A stretch of DNA of 64,000 nucleotides from Methylobacterium brachiatum (GCF_020523825.1 NZ_JAJALK010000002.1:186001-250000), one strand, 5' to 3'; counted from the stretch's first letter, positions 19,650-28,910 are shown. A program made the numbers and translations. The notes: generated by a model not told the origin, from the letters alone.

Positions 19650-20675
19650 ATGACACCGCTCTCCGTCCTCGACCTCTCCTTCGTCAGCGCCGATTCGACC
19701 CCGGCGCGGGCGCTGCACGACACGCTGGCGCTGGCGCGCCACGTCGACGGTCTCGGCTACCGGCGCTACTGGCTGGCCGAGCACCACGCGCTGCCCAACG
19801 TGGCGAGCCCGGCCCCCGAGATCATGATCGGCCAGATCGCCGCCGCGACCCGGTCGATCCGGGTCGGCTCGGGGGGCATCATGCTGCCAAACCACGCGCC
19901 GCTCATGGTGGCCGAGCGGTTCCGGGTGCTGGAAGCCCTGTTCCCGGGCCGGATCGATCTCGGCCTCGGGCGCGCGCCCGGCACCGACGGGCTCACCGCC
20001 CGGGCGCTGCGCCGCCGGGAGGCGCCCGGCCAGGGCGGCAACGACGATTTCCTCGACCGCCTGCAGGAATTGCTGTTCTGGGACGGCGGCTTCCCGGACG
20101 GGCATCCCTTCGCCAAGATCCAGGCGAGCCCCGCCGGGGTGCCGCTGCCGCCGATCTTTCTGCTCGGCTCGTCCGATTACAGCGCCCAGCTCGCCGGCGA
20201 GATCGGCTGCGGCTTCGGCTTCGCGCAGCACTTCTCCGGAATGCCGGCCGAGGCGCCGATGCTGGCCTATCGCCGCCTGTTCCGGCCGACCCGCCTGGGC
20301 GAGCGGCCCCATGCGATCCTGGCCGTTGCGGCGATCTGCGGCGCCACCGATGCGGAGGCCGAGCGTCTGGCGGCGAGCGCGCGGCTGTCGACACTGCGGC
20401 GGGAGCGCGGCGAGTACCGCCCTCTGCCGAGCCTGGAGGAAGCGCTGGCTTATCCGTATTCCGATGCGGAGCAGGCCCAGATCGAGCGCGGCCGCGACAA
20501 GCTGCATGTCGGCGGCCCGGAGACCCTGCGGGCGACGCTCACGGATCTCGTCGCGCGGACGCAGGCCGACGAGCTGATGATCGTCACGGCGATCCCCGAT
20601 CAGGCGGCCCGGCACGACTCCTATACGCGGCTGGCCCAGGCCTGGGGCCTCGGCGCGGTCTCGGAAGCAGCTTAG
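19650..20675 (+). CDS. Luciferase-like (LLM class) flavin-dependent oxidoreductase
   Basis: A 341-residue TIM-barrel monooxygenase-like protein. Hallmarks are LSVLDLSF at the start, RYWLAEHHALPNVASPAPEIMI near residues 50-70, and IRVGSGGIMLPNHAPL, the flavin-side motif of the MsnO8/YhbW subgroup. The C-terminal DELMIVTAIPDQAAR is also typical. It would use reduced FMN and oxygen; the substrate is not known. It begins about 60 bases after the ParE-like toxin and ends at a dispersed hairpin repeat shared with the converging cysN. Confidence 0.88.
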   Translation: MTPLSVLDLSFVSADSTPARALHDTLALARHVDGLGYRRYWLAEHHALPNVASPAPEIMIGQIAAATRSIRVGSGGIMLPNHAPLMVAERFRVLEALFPGRIDLGLGRAPGTDGLTARALRRREAPGQGGNDDFLDRLQELLFWDGGFPDGHPFAKIQASPAGVPLPPIFLLGSSDYSAQLAGEIGCGFGFAQHFSGMPAEAPMLAYRRLFRPTRLGERPHAILAVAAICGATDAEAERLAASARLSTLRRERGEYRPLPSLEEALAYPYSDAEQAQIERGRDKLHVGGPETLRATLTDLVARTQADELMIVTAIPDQAARHDSYTRLAQAWGLGAVSEAA

Positions 20676-20678
20676 GGG

Positions 20679-20785
20679 GATTCCAAAGGGCAAGCCCTCT
20701 GGTGGGGTCCGGGGCGAAGCCCCGATGAACCGGGGCTCCGCCCCGGACCCGCACAAGGTCCCGGACCTTGTGGATCCGGGACCTT
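20679..20785. repeat. Dispersed modular hairpin repeat, copy A
   Basis: The fullest copy of a five-member family. The modules in order are CCAAAGGGC with a partial GCCCTCTGG partner, GGGGCGAAGCCCC, CGGGGCTCCGCCCCG, and ACAAGGTC-CCG-GACCTTGT, followed by GGATCCGGGACC. Each module is a hairpin. It lies between converging genes, 3 bases after one stop and 8 before the other, and could end transcription from both sides. Confidence 0.8.
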
Positions 20786-20793
20786 TTCCCGCC

Positions 20794-22203
20794 TCAGCGA
20801 CCGAACAGGCGGCCGAGGCGCCCGAGCAGGCCGGGAGCCTTCTCGCCAGCGGCCGACGCGGCGGCGGCTGCCGGGGCGGCCTCGCCCTTCGGCGCCAGGA
20901 CCAGCCCGAGGGCGGCCGTGTCGGTAGTCTCCCGGTCGATTAGGATCAGGCTGCCGGTCTCGCGGTTGGCCGCGTAGGCATCCACCGCCACCGGCCGGTC
21001 GAGGCGCAGGGCCACGTCGGCGATGTCGTTGGCGGCGAGGCGCTCGGCCGGACCCGGATTGCCGGTCTCGGGATCGATCCGCGAGACGATCCCCTCCACC
21101 GTGGCGTTGACCGTGGCGGTGCCGATCTTGGCGAGCAGGCTCGCCCCCGGCGCAAGCTCGGTCTCGGCCGCCCAGAACAGGCGGGCCTCGAACTGCTCCG
21201 CCACCCGCAGCGGCGCGCCGGACGCCGCGATCACCTGCCCGCGGGAGGCGTCGATCTGGTCGGCCAGCACGAGGGTCACGGATTCGTCCTCGCCGGCCTC
21301 GGGCAGGTCGCCGTCGGCGGTGTAGATCCGCGCCACCGTCGAGGTCCGGCCGGAAGGCTGGATCGTGATCGCATCGCCGGGGCGGACCCGGCCGCTGGCG
21401 ATCCGCCCGCTATAGCCGCGGAACTCGGAATTCGGCCGGTTGACCCACTGGATCGCCATGCGGAACGGGGCGTTGAGCGCCTCCGCGTGCACCGGCACGG
21501 TCTCCAGGTATTCGAGCAGGGTGCCGCCGGTGTGCCAGGGGGCGGCGATGCCCGGCTCCACGACGTTGTCGCCGTTCTTGGCCGAGAGCGGGATCGCCTT
21601 CACCTCGGTGAAGTTCAGCCCGCGGGCGAAGTCGGTGAAGCCCGCCCGGATCGCGTCGAACTTGTCCTGCGACCAGCCGACCAGATCCATCTTGTTCACC
21701 GCCAGCACCACCCGGCGGATGCCCACCATCGAGACCAGCAGGGCGTGGCGCCGGGTCTGGCGGATCAGGCCCTGGCGGGCATCCACCAGGATCACCGCCA
21801 CGTCCGCGGTCGAGGCGCCGGTGGCCATGTTGCGGGTGTACTGCTCGTGGCCGGGGGTGTCGGCGACGATGAACGAGCGCTTGTCGGTGGAGAAGAACCG
21901 GTAGGCGACGTCGATGGTGATGCCCTGCTCGCGCTCGGCCTGGAGGCCGTCGACCAGCAGCGCCAGGTCCATCTCCTGCCCCTGCGTCCCGTGGCGGCGG
22001 GAATCGCGCTGGAGCGCCGAGATCTGGTCGTCGAAGATCTGCTTGGTGTCGTGCAGGAGCCGGCCGATCAGGGTCGACTTGCCGTCATCCACCGAGCCGC
22101 AGGCGATGAAGCGCAGCACGGCCTTGTTCTGGTGGGCGGCCAGGAACGCCTGATAGGTGGCGGCACGGTCGCTGAACGCGGTGGGAGCCTGGTGCACCGT
22201 CAT
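20794..22203 (-). CDS. cysN: Sulfate adenylyltransferase subunit 1 (GTPase subunit)
   Basis: A 469-residue EF-Tu-like GTPase that drives ATP sulfurylase, making APS from sulfate. The P-loop GSVDDGKST is at residues 36-44, the G3 box DTPGH at 115-119, and NKMDL at 170-174. Beta-barrel domains follow, then a 30-residue Ala-rich tail. Unlike the fused CysNC/NodQ of many rhizobia it has no APS kinase domain. Its start codon shares a base with the cysD stop (TGATG), so the two subunits are probably co-translated. Confidence 0.96.
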   Translation of the reverse strand: MTVHQAPTAFSDRAATYQAFLAAHQNKAVLRFIACGSVDDGKSTLIGRLLHDTKQIFDDQISALQRDSRRHGTQGQEMDLALLVDGLQAEREQGITIDVAYRFFSTDKRSFIVADTPGHEQYTRNMATGASTADVAVILVDARQGLIRQTRRHALLVSMVGIRRVVLAVNKMDLVGWSQDKFDAIRAGFTDFARGLNFTEVKAIPLSAKNGDNVVEPGIAAPWHTGGTLLEYLETVPVHAEALNAPFRMAIQWVNRPNSEFRGYSGRIASGRVRPGDAITIQPSGRTSTVARIYTADGDLPEAGEDESVTLVLADQIDASRGQVIAASGAPLRVAEQFEARLFWAAETELAPGASLLAKIGTATVNATVEGIVSRIDPETGNPGPAERLAANDIADVALRLDRPVAVDAYAANRETGSLILIDRETTDTAALGLVLAPKGEAAPAAAAASAAGEKAPGLLGRLGRLFGR

Positions 22204-23150
22204 CAGAAATAGCCTTCCTGCTTCTTGCGCTCCATGGCGCCCGCGCCGTCCTTGTCGATCACCCGGCCCTGGCGCTCCGAGGTGCGCGCCGCCAGCGTCT
22301 CGCCGACGATCTCGGGCAACGTGGCCGCGTCGCTCTCCACCGCGCCGGTGAGCGGGTAGCAGCCGAGCGTCCGGAAGCGGACGAGGCGCTGCTGCGGAAC
22401 CTCCCCGGGCTCCAGCGGCAGGCGGTCGTCGTCGACCATGATCAGCTGGCCGTCGCGCTCCACCACCGGGCGTTCGGCGGCGAAGTAGAGCGGCACGATC
22501 GGAATGTTTTCCTGCTCGATGTAGAGCCAGATATCGAGCTCGGTCCAGTTCGACAGCGGGAACACCCGGAGGGACTCGCCGCGCTTCTTCTTCAGGTTGT
22601 AGAGGTGCCAGGGCTCGGCGCGCTGGCGCTTGGGATCCCAGCGGTGCTGCGCGGTGCGCAAGGAGACGATCCGCTCCTTGGCGCGGCTCGCCTCCTCGTC
22701 CCGGCGGGCGCCGCCGAAGGCCGCGTCGAACTTGTGCTTGTCGAGCGCCTGGCGCAGCGCCTGGGTCTTCATCACGTCGGTATGGACCTCGGAGCCGTGG
22801 CTCACCGGCCCGATGCCGCGGGCGAGCCCGTCCGGGTTGGTGTGGACCAGGAGGTCGAGGCCGAGCTCCTTCACCCGGGCGTCGCGGAAGGCGATCATCT
22901 CCCGGAACTTCCAGGTCGTGTCGACGTGGAGCAGCGGGAACGGCAGGGTGCCGGGCGCGAAGGCCTTGAGCGCCAGGTGCAGCAGCACCGAGGAATCCTT
23001 GCCGATCGAGTAGAGCATCACCGGGTTCTCGGTCTCGGCGACCGTCTCCCGGAAGATGTGGATGCTCTCGGCCTCGAGCCGCTTCAGGTGGCTGAGGCGG
23101 TCGGCGGAGGCGGGGGCGCCCGGAGGCACGGGGGCGAGGGCGGCGCTCAT
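22203..23150 (-). CDS. cysD: Sulfate adenylyltransferase subunit 2
   Basis: A 315-residue N-type ATP pyrophosphatase that forms the adenylylating half of ATP sulfurylase with CysN. The PP-loop SIGKDSS is at residues 48-54. Downstream are [21 protein letters not shown] and [15 protein letters not shown], all conserved in CysD. The start [11 protein letters not shown] at 23150 overlaps the cysH stop as ATGA, fixing the start and indicating an operon. The C-terminus (ERKKQEGYF) is the standard CysD end. Confidence 0.97.
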   Translation of the reverse strand: MSAALAPVPPGAPASADRLSHLKRLEAESIHIFRETVAETENPVMLYSIGKDSSVLLHLALKAFAPGTLPFPLLHVDTTWKFREMIAFRDARVKELGLDLLVHTNPDGLARGIGPVSHGSEVHTDVMKTQALRQALDKHKFDAAFGGARRDEEASRAKERIVSLRTAQHRWDPKRQRAEPWHLYNLKKKRGESLRVFPLSNWTELDIWLYIEQENIPIVPLYFAAERPVVERDGQLIMVDDDRLPLEPGEVPQQRLVRFRTLGCYPLTGAVESDAATLPEIVGETLAARTSERQGRVIDKDGAGAMERKKQEGYF

Positions 23151-23959
23151 CGGGCGAATTCCGGCTGGCGGGTCTTCACGTCTGGATTGCTCTCGAAAAT
23201 CGCGGGCTCCTGGCCCGGCTGGATCGACGCGGCGGGGCGGCCGACATGCAGGCCGCACTCCTTCTTCTCTTCCTGCTCCCACCACCAGCGCCCGGCGCGT
23301 TCCGGCTCGCCGAGCTTCACGGCGCGCGTGCAGGGGGCGCAGCCGATCGACGGGAAGCCGCGATCGTGCAGCACGTTGTAGGGAATGAAGTTCTCGCGCA
23401 CGAAGCTGTCAACCTGAGCCCGGGACCAGTCGGCCAGGGGGTTGAGCTTGATCAGGCCGCGGGCGGGATCGAACGCGGCGAGCGGCGTCTCGGCGCGGTT
23501 GGCCGACTGGCCGGCGCGCAGGCCGGTGAGCCAGCCGCTCGCCCCGTCGAGGGCGCGGCCAAGCGGCTCGACCTTGCGGAAGCCGCAGCAGGCCTGCCGG
23601 GCCGCGACCGAGCGCCGGAATCCGTTGATGCCCTCCTGGCGGACGAACGCCTCCACGGCTCCCCGTTCCGGCGCGTAGGCCGCGATCCGGATGCCGTAGG
23701 CCGACTCGGTCTCGGCCCAGGTGTCGTAGGCCTCCGGGAACAGCCGGCCGGTATCGAGGGTGACGATCTCCACGCGGCCCTTCGCCAGCCCGGCCATCGC
23801 CAGCCCGTGCGTCAGCGCCTGGTCCTCGACGCCGAGGCTCGTGGTGAAGACGAGGCGGCCGGGGATCTCGGCGGCGATCAGGTGGAGCCGGCCTGGCAGG
23901 TCGAGCCCGGACAACCTTTCCGCGAGGGAGTCGGCCATCGTTCGGTCCGGACGGGTCAT
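23147..23959 (-). CDS. cysH: Adenylyl-sulfate (APS) reductase, assimilatory, iron-sulfur type
   Basis: A 270-residue thioredoxin- or glutaredoxin-dependent reductase that turns APS into sulfite. The double Cys at 124-125 (RQACCGFRK) and Cys207/Cys210 (GCAPC) are the four ligands of the [4Fe-4S] cluster found in APS reductases and absent from enterobacterial PAPS reductase. The catalytic Cys235 is in KKECGLH. Start [11 protein letters not shown] is likely; MADSLAERL at 23938 is an alternative. A C-terminal extension of about 30 residues follows the catalytic motif. First gene of the cysH-cysD-cysN operon. Confidence 0.93.
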   Translation of the reverse strand: MTRPDRTMADSLAERLSGLDLPGRLHLIAAEIPGRLVFTTSLGVEDQALTHGLAMAGLAKGRVEIVTLDTGRLFPEAYDTWAETESAYGIRIAAYAPERGAVEAFVRQEGINGFRRSVAARQACCGFRKVEPLGRALDGASGWLTGLRAGQSANRAETPLAAFDPARGLIKLNPLADWSRAQVDSFVRENFIPYNVLHDRGFPSIGCAPCTRAVKLGEPERAGRWWWEQEEKKECGLHVGRPAASIQPGQEPAIFESNPDVKTRQPEFAR

Positions 23960-24015
23960 CGCGACATGTCCTGAGGTTGGATCGTGGGAAAGGGCGCAGA
24001 CCGCGCCGCACCCTG

Positions 24016-24057
24016 TTGTCGAAGGGTCGAAATGTTCGCTATAACGAACGAAGTCAA
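24016..24057. promoter_or_regulatory. Promoter/operator region between cysH and the Lrp-type regulator
   Basis: A 16-base near-palindrome, GTTCGCTATAACGAAC (24034-24049), has 14 of 16 positions symmetric. On the plus strand it contains TATAAC (24040-24045), 18 bases after TTGTCG (24016-24021), a plausible promoter for the regulator. On the minus strand TTGACT (24057-24052) points toward cysH, though its -10 partner is weak. A protein bound here could control both directions; the Lrp-type regulator is the obvious candidate. Confidence 0.5.
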
Positions 24058-24206
24058 GGCGCCGCGGGTTGCTTGTCGGGCATATCCGGGCGCCCTGGCG
24101 TGCGGTGGCGCACCCCGTTCCTCCGCACCCGAGACCCCGCACGACAAAAGATTCTTCTCGGCGGCCCTGTAAAACGCCTACACTTCCCGCGCGCGGCCCA
24201 GCGTGG

Positions 24207-24743
24207 ATGGATCCCACGGAGACGACTTTGGACGCCATTGATCTGAAGATTCTGGCCCTGCTGCAGGCGGACGCGACCCTCTCCATCGCGGCGATCGGCG
24301 AGCGCGTCGGCCTGTCTCAGACCCCGTGCTGGAAGCGCATCCAGAAGCTGGAGGCCGACGGCGTGATCGACCGGCGGGTCGCGGTGCTCGACCCGGTCAA
24401 GCTCGGCCTCGGGCTCACGGTGTTCGTCTCGATCGAGACCGCCGACCACTCCCAGGAATGGCTCCAGCGCTTCGCTGCGACCATCTCGGCCATGCCGGAG
24501 GTGCTGGAATTCTACCGGATGGCCGGCGACGTGGATTATATGTTGCGCGTCGTGGTTGCCGACATGCAGGCCTATGACAGCTTCTACAAGCAGCTTATCG
24601 CGGTGCTGCCGTTGAAGAACGTCACCTCGCGATTCGCCATGGAGAAGGTCAAGTCCACCACAGCCCTGCCGCTTCCGGCCCCACCCAAGACCGGGCGCCA
24701 TCTCCCCGGCACCGCCCCGGTCCTCGCCGTCGTTGGAGAATGA
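24207..24743 (+). CDS. Lrp/AsnC-family transcriptional regulator
   Basis: A 178-residue regulator. The winged helix-turn-helix covers residues 10-57 (IDLKILALLQADATLS, then GLSQTPCWKRIQKLE), and the RAM ligand-binding domain follows (GLTVFVSIETADHS to YDSFYKQLIAVLP). A 20-residue tail rich in Pro and Leu is unusual. The start MDPTETTLDAID at 24207 removes a low-complexity extension. It sits between cysHDN and cysJI, so control of sulfate assimilation is the best inference. Lrp regulators in the middle of sulfur loci often sense sulfur amino acids; the ligand here is not shown. Confidence 0.93.
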   Translation: MDPTETTLDAIDLKILALLQADATLSIAAIGERVGLSQTPCWKRIQKLEADGVIDRRVAVLDPVKLGLGLTVFVSIETADHSQEWLQRFAATISAMPEVLEFYRMAGDVDYMLRVVVADMQAYDSFYKQLIAVLPLKNVTSRFAMEKVKSTTALPLPAPPKTGRHLPGTAPVLAVVGE

Positions 24744-24755
24744 TCTTCTCTTTTA

Positions 24756-24809
24756 TTGCGGCGCAACGAATGCAATATCCTAGTTCAGGCGCGTTCTGCA
24801 AAAAGAACG
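24756..24809 (+). promoter_or_regulatory. Inverted repeats upstream of cysJ
   Basis: Two dyads lie in the AT-rich 110-base gap before cysJ. TTGCGGCGCAA (24756-24766) is a near-perfect palindrome. CGTTCT and AGAACG (24792-24797 and 24804-24809) form a perfect 6-base inverted repeat around GCAAAA. Shared CGTTC/GAACG half-sites also occur in the dyad near 24034-24049, which suggests the same regulator may bind both. TTGACA follows at 24817-24822, but no good -10 is placed after it. Confidence 0.45.
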
Positions 24810-24853
24810 TTTTCGATTGACACCGGCCCCGTAGGCCACGACATGGTCCCCTG

Positions 24854-26623
24854 ATGGCACGCCAGAATCTCCTTCCGCGCACCGCCCCGTTCGGCGACGG
24901 CGAGCGCGCCAGCCTCGATGCCGTGCTCGGCAGCGCGACCCCCGTGCAGCGCGCGTGGCTCGCGGGCTTCCTGGCGGGCCTTGACGCCGCCGGGGGCCAG
25001 CCGGCCGCCGTCCCGGCCGCCCCGCCCAAGGCCGCCGAGCCGCTGACGATCGTCTATGCCAGCGAATCGGGGAATTCCGAGGCGCTGGCCGGCAACGTCG
25101 CCAAGCTGGCGCGCAAGCAGGGCTTCAAGCCGAAGGTCGTGGATTTCTCCGATCTCGACGTCGCGACCCTGCCCAAGGCGGGCAAGCTCGTCGCCATCGC
25201 GGCCACCTGGGGCGAGGGCGAGCCGCCGGCCCGGGCCGTGCGCGCCTATGGCGAGCTGATGGGGGAGGGCGCCCCGCGCATCGACGGCGTGGAATTCGCC
25301 GTCCTGTCCCTGGGTGACACCTCCTACGCGGAGTTCTGCGCCATCGGGAAGGCGCTCGACGCGCGCTTCGAGGCCCTGGGCGGCAAGCGCGCCGCCGAGC
25401 GCGCCGACCTGGATCTCGATTTCGAGAAGCCGGCCGCCGACTGGATCAAGAACACCCTCAAGGCCCTCGCGCCGGCCGAGACGCCCGACAACGTCGTGGC
25501 GGTGGATTTCGCCCGCGCCGCCGCGGGCGAGGACGACGATGCCGAGCCGAGCCGCGAGCCGCTGGTGGTCGAGGTCGTCGAGCACGTGAACCTCAACTCT
25601 TCGCGCTCGGACAAGGAGACGATCCACCTGGCGCTCGCCTTCGAGGACGGGGCGCCCGCCTACGAGCCCGGCGATTCGCTAGAGATCTTCCCCGAGAACG
25701 ACCCGCAGCTCGTGGACGAGATCCTGGGCGCCGCGGGCCTGTCGGGCGACGAGGCCCTGCGCAAGGCGCTGCTGGCCGAGCGCGACATCACCACCCTGTC
25801 GGCCGCCACGGTCGAGCGCTTCGTCAAGGCGACCGGCCACGCGGACGCGCAGAAGCTGATCGACAGCGGCGAGGCCCGGGCCTGGATCGAGGGGCGGCAC
25901 CTGATCGACCTGCTCGCGACCTTCCCGGCCACGCTGACGCCTGAGCACCTCAACACCATCACCCGGCCGCTGCCGCCGCGCGCCTACTCGATCGCGTCCT
26001 CGCGCAAGGAAGTGGGCGACGAGGTCCACCTCGCCATCGTGGCGGTGCGCTACGAGACCCATGGGCGGGCCCGCTCGGGCGTCGCCTCCGTGCATGTCGC
26101 CGACCGGATCCGGGACGGCGCCAAGCTGCGGGTGCGGCTGAAGCCGAACCGGCATTTCCGCCTGCCGCAGGATCCGGCCACCGACATCATCATGGTCGGC
26201 CCCGGCACCGGCGTCGCCCCGTTCCGTGCCTTCGTGCAGGAGCGCCGCGCCATCGAGGCGCCCGGCCGCTCGTGGCTGTTCTTCGGCGACCGCCACTTCC
26301 TGCACGACTTCCTGTACCAGCTCGAATGGCAGGAGGCCCTGGAGGACGGGTCGCTGACGAAGATCGACGTGGCCTTCTCCCGGGACCAGCCGGAGAAGGT
26401 CTACGTGCAGGACCGAATCACCCACAACGCCAAGGAGCTGGTCTCCTGGCTGGAGGGCGGCGCCCATTTCTACGTCTGCGGCGATGCCAAGCACATGGCC
26501 AAGGACGTGCGCGCCGCGGTGGTGCGGGCCTACGAGACCGCCAAATCCTTGAGCCCGGCCGATGCCGAGGCGCAGGTTGCGGCTCTGGAGCGCAGCCACC
26601 GCTACCAGCAGGACGTTTACTAG
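24854..26623 (+). CDS. cysJ: Sulfite reductase flavoprotein (alpha) subunit
   Basis: A 589-residue diflavin reductase that passes NADPH electrons through FAD and FMN to the CysI hemoprotein. A 60-residue N-terminal region precedes the flavodoxin domain, whose FMN loop ASESGNSE lies near residues 70-77. The FAD-binding motif RAYSIASS is near residue 376, the NADP loop GPGTGVAPFRAF near 450, and the protein ends RYQQDVY, the CysJ C-terminus. A copy of the dispersed hairpin repeat lies between it and cysI. Confidence 0.95.
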   Translation: MARQNLLPRTAPFGDGERASLDAVLGSATPVQRAWLAGFLAGLDAAGGQPAAVPAAPPKAAEPLTIVYASESGNSEALAGNVAKLARKQGFKPKVVDFSDLDVATLPKAGKLVAIAATWGEGEPPARAVRAYGELMGEGAPRIDGVEFAVLSLGDTSYAEFCAIGKALDARFEALGGKRAAERADLDLDFEKPAADWIKNTLKALAPAETPDNVVAVDFARAAAGEDDDAEPSREPLVVEVVEHVNLNSSRSDKETIHLALAFEDGAPAYEPGDSLEIFPENDPQLVDEILGAAGLSGDEALRKALLAERDITTLSAATVERFVKATGHADAQKLIDSGEARAWIEGRHLIDLLATFPATLTPEHLNTITRPLPPRAYSIASSRKEVGDEVHLAIVAVRYETHGRARSGVASVHVADRIRDGAKLRVRLKPNRHFRLPQDPATDIIMVGPGTGVAPFRAFVQERRAIEAPGRSWLFFGDRHFLHDFLYQLEWQEALEDGSLTKIDVAFSRDQPEKVYVQDRITHNAKELVSWLEGGAHFYVCGDAKHMAKDVRAAVVRAYETAKSLSPADAEAQVAALERSHRYQQDVY

Positions 26624-26659
26624 ACCGTAGGCCGGCGCAGCACGGGTCGGTCCGGGTTT

Positions 26660-26774
26660 CCAAAGGGCGTGTCGCCCTTTGGCGGGTTGTCAGGGCGGAG
26701 CCCCGATGCATCGGGGGGAGCCCGACGGCGGGGCTCGGCCTCGCACCCGCAGACGCTCCCGGACCTTTGAGACC
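26660..26774. repeat. Dispersed modular hairpin repeat, copy B
   Basis: Begins with CCAAAGGGCG...CGCCCTTTGG, a perfect hairpin. It continues with an imperfect GGGCGGAGCCCC module, CCCCGATGCATCGGGG, an altered GC block, and a degraded final module ending CCCGGACCTTTGAGACC. It is unusual in lying between two same-strand genes of one pathway, cysJ and cysI, where it could reduce readthrough into cysI. Confidence 0.72.
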
Positions 26775-26839
26775 AGGATGTGTGACGATCCCGCCCGCCC
26801 AGGGGGCGGGGACGCAGTCAAGACTTTGGAAGTGATCCC

Positions 26840-28675
26840 ATGGACGACCACAGCCCCCGCGACGACGCCCCGGCCCTGGCTCCGACCCCGGCTCCCCGCG
26901 TCTACGAGACGCCGCCCAAGGACCGGCCGATCACCGATGCCGAGGCGGCCCGCGCCGCCCAGCTCGCCGCCAACGAGCACATCAAGATCGCCAGCGGCTA
27001 TCTGCGCGGCGGCCTGGCCGACGGCCTGCTGAAGCACGCCACCGGGGCGATCTCCGAGGATGACGGGCAGCTCGTGAAGTTCCACGGGATGTACATGCAG
27101 GACGACCGCGACCTGCGCCCGGAGCGGACCAAGAAGAAGCTCGACAAGGCCTACAGCTTCATGATCCGCCTGCGCATCGCCGGCGGCGTGATCAGCCCCA
27201 AGCAGTGGCTGGCGCTCGACGACATCGCGGTCACCTATGCCGGCGGCGCCCTGCGGGCGACCACGCGCCAGACCTTCCAGTATCACGGCGTGATCAAGTC
27301 GAACCTCAAGCGCACGATGGCGGCTATCGACGCGGCCCTGCTCGACACGATCGCGGCCTGCGGCGACGTGAACCGCAATGTCATGGCGGCCACCAACCCG
27401 GCCCAGGTCGGCGCCCACAAGGCCGCCCACCGGCTCGCCAAGGACATCTCGGACAGCCTGCTGCCGAAGACCAGCGCCTGGCGCGAGATCTGGCTCGACG
27501 GCGAGCGCGTGGTCGGCGGCGAGGAGGAAGAGGTCGAGCCGGTCTACGGCCGCACCTACCTGCCGCGGAAGTTCAAGATCGTCGTGGCGGTGCCGCCCTC
27601 CAACGAGGTCGACATCTTCGCCCACGATCTCGGCTTCATCGCCATTCTGGACAAGAAGAACCAGGTGACCGGCTGGAACGTCACCGTGGGCGGCGGCATG
27701 GGCATGACCCATGGCGAGCCCGACACCTTCCCGCGGACCGCCGACGTGATGGGCTTCGTGGCGCCCGAGGACGCCATCAAGGTCGCCGAGGCGGTGATGA
27801 CCGTCCAGCGCGACTGGGGCAACCGCAAGAACCGCAAGAACGCCCGGTTGAAGTACACGATCGAGCGCTACGGCTTGGACGCCTTCCGGGCCGAGGTGGA
27901 GACCCGGATCGGCAAGACGCTCGGCGCGCCGAAGCCCTTCACCTTCACCAACAACGGCGACCGCTTCGGCTGGACCGAAGGCGATGACGGCCGCCACCAC
28001 CTGACGCTCTACATCCCCTCCGGCCGGATCAAGGATTACGAGGACGGCCCGCAATTCCTCACCGGCCTGCGCAAGATCGCCGAGGTGCACGAGGGCGATT
28101 TCCGCCTCACCGCCAACCAGAACGTGATCATCGCCAACGTCCCCGGGGCCAAGCGCGCCGCGATCGAGGCCCTGGTCGACCAGTACGGCATCACCAAGGG
28201 CGCGGGCGCGCTGCGGCGCAACTCCATCGCCTGCGTGGCGCTGCCGACCTGCGGCCTCGCCTTGGCCGAGAGCGAGCGCTACCTGCCGAGCCTGATGACC
28301 GAGCTGGAGGAGAGCCTCGCCACGCACGGGCTCGCCGAGGAGGAGATCACGATCCGCTCCACCGGCTGCCCCAACGGCTGCGCCCGCCCGTTCATCGCCG
28401 AGATCGGCCTCGTCGGCCGCGGCCCCGAGCGCTATCACCTCTATCTCGGCGCCGCCTTCGACGGCTCGCGCCTGGGCAAGCTCTACAAGGAAGACGTCGC
28501 GGCCTCCGACATCCGCGACACGTTGGATCCGCTCTTTGCCGACTTCGCCAAGGGCCGGAAGCCCGGCGAGCATTTCGGCGACTACCTGATCCGGGCCGGC
28601 CACGTCGCCCGCACGGTGAACGGGCCGGATTTCCACGACCGGACCGGCGCCCTCAAGCCGGCCGGCCACGCCTGA
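26840..28675 (+). CDS. cysI: Sulfite reductase hemoprotein (beta) subunit
   Basis: A 611-residue siroheme and [4Fe-4S] enzyme that reduces sulfite to sulfide with six electrons. The four cluster ligands are Cys465 and Cys471 (CVALPTC) and Cys510 and Cys514 (TGCPNGC). The siroheme-binding region ATTRQTFQYHGV near residues 138-149 and NVMAATNP are also present. The length and the partner cysJ upstream favour the NADPH-type enzyme over a ferredoxin type. The ATG at 26840 follows GGAAGTGATCCC. Confidence 0.95.
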   Translation: MDDHSPRDDAPALAPTPAPRVYETPPKDRPITDAEAARAAQLAANEHIKIASGYLRGGLADGLLKHATGAISEDDGQLVKFHGMYMQDDRDLRPERTKKKLDKAYSFMIRLRIAGGVISPKQWLALDDIAVTYAGGALRATTRQTFQYHGVIKSNLKRTMAAIDAALLDTIAACGDVNRNVMAATNPAQVGAHKAAHRLAKDISDSLLPKTSAWREIWLDGERVVGGEEEEVEPVYGRTYLPRKFKIVVAVPPSNEVDIFAHDLGFIAILDKKNQVTGWNVTVGGGMGMTHGEPDTFPRTADVMGFVAPEDAIKVAEAVMTVQRDWGNRKNRKNARLKYTIERYGLDAFRAEVETRIGKTLGAPKPFTFTNNGDRFGWTEGDDGRHHLTLYIPSGRIKDYEDGPQFLTGLRKIAEVHEGDFRLTANQNVIIANVPGAKRAAIEALVDQYGITKGAGALRRNSIACVALPTCGLALAESERYLPSLMTELEESLATHGLAEEEITIRSTGCPNGCARPFIAEIGLVGRGPERYHLYLGAAFDGSRLGKLYKEDVAASDIRDTLDPLFADFAKGRKPGEHFGDYLIRAGHVARTVNGPDFHDRTGALKPAGHA

Positions 28676-28682
28676 GCCGACA

Positions 28683-28750
28683 CGGCTCCGGAGCCGGGGC
28701 GGCGCCCTCGGCTCCGAACGAGCGGCCTTCTTAAGGTCGGCCGGCCGCTC
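28683..28750. terminator. GC-rich hairpins after cysI
   Basis: A perfect 14-base palindrome, CGGCTCCGGAGCCG (28683-28696), starts 8 bases beyond the cysI stop. A second stem follows: GAGCGGCC (28720-28727) with GGCCGCTC (28743-28750), with a loop that itself contains CTTAAG. Neither has a T run. They may stabilise the 3' end or assist termination. Confidence 0.45.
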
Positions 28751-28874
28751 CGGGGCAGGGGCGGGGTGGTCCCGAGCGACGCCTCGAACCGGACGCCTGC
28801 GCTTCATCTGCGTTGACGCGGCGACCGCGAAGCCAGGATTCGGAAACCATATCGGCTCACGGCCGCCTCCTGAG

Positions 28875-28910
28875 AACGAACGTTCATTGACGTGAGAATG
28901 AGCGTTCATT
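28875..28910 (+). promoter_or_regulatory. Tandem operator for the adjacent TetR-family regulator
   Basis: AACGAACGTTCATT (28875-28888) and AATGAGCGTTCATT (28897-28910) are two copies of one dyad, 22 bases apart, close to two helical turns. The core of the first is the palindrome GAACGTTC. They lie just before a two-gene unit that ends with a TetR regulator, so autoregulation is the natural reading; binding by that protein is inferred. Confidence 0.65.

Noticed and set aside
28750-28860. tRNA-like GGTTCGAG on the minus strand near 28790
   Set aside because: No acceptor stem or anticodon arm can be formed around it.
26690-28909. 739-codon minus-strand open frame
   Set aside because: Antisense to cysI, which carries all cluster ligands; low-complexity translation.
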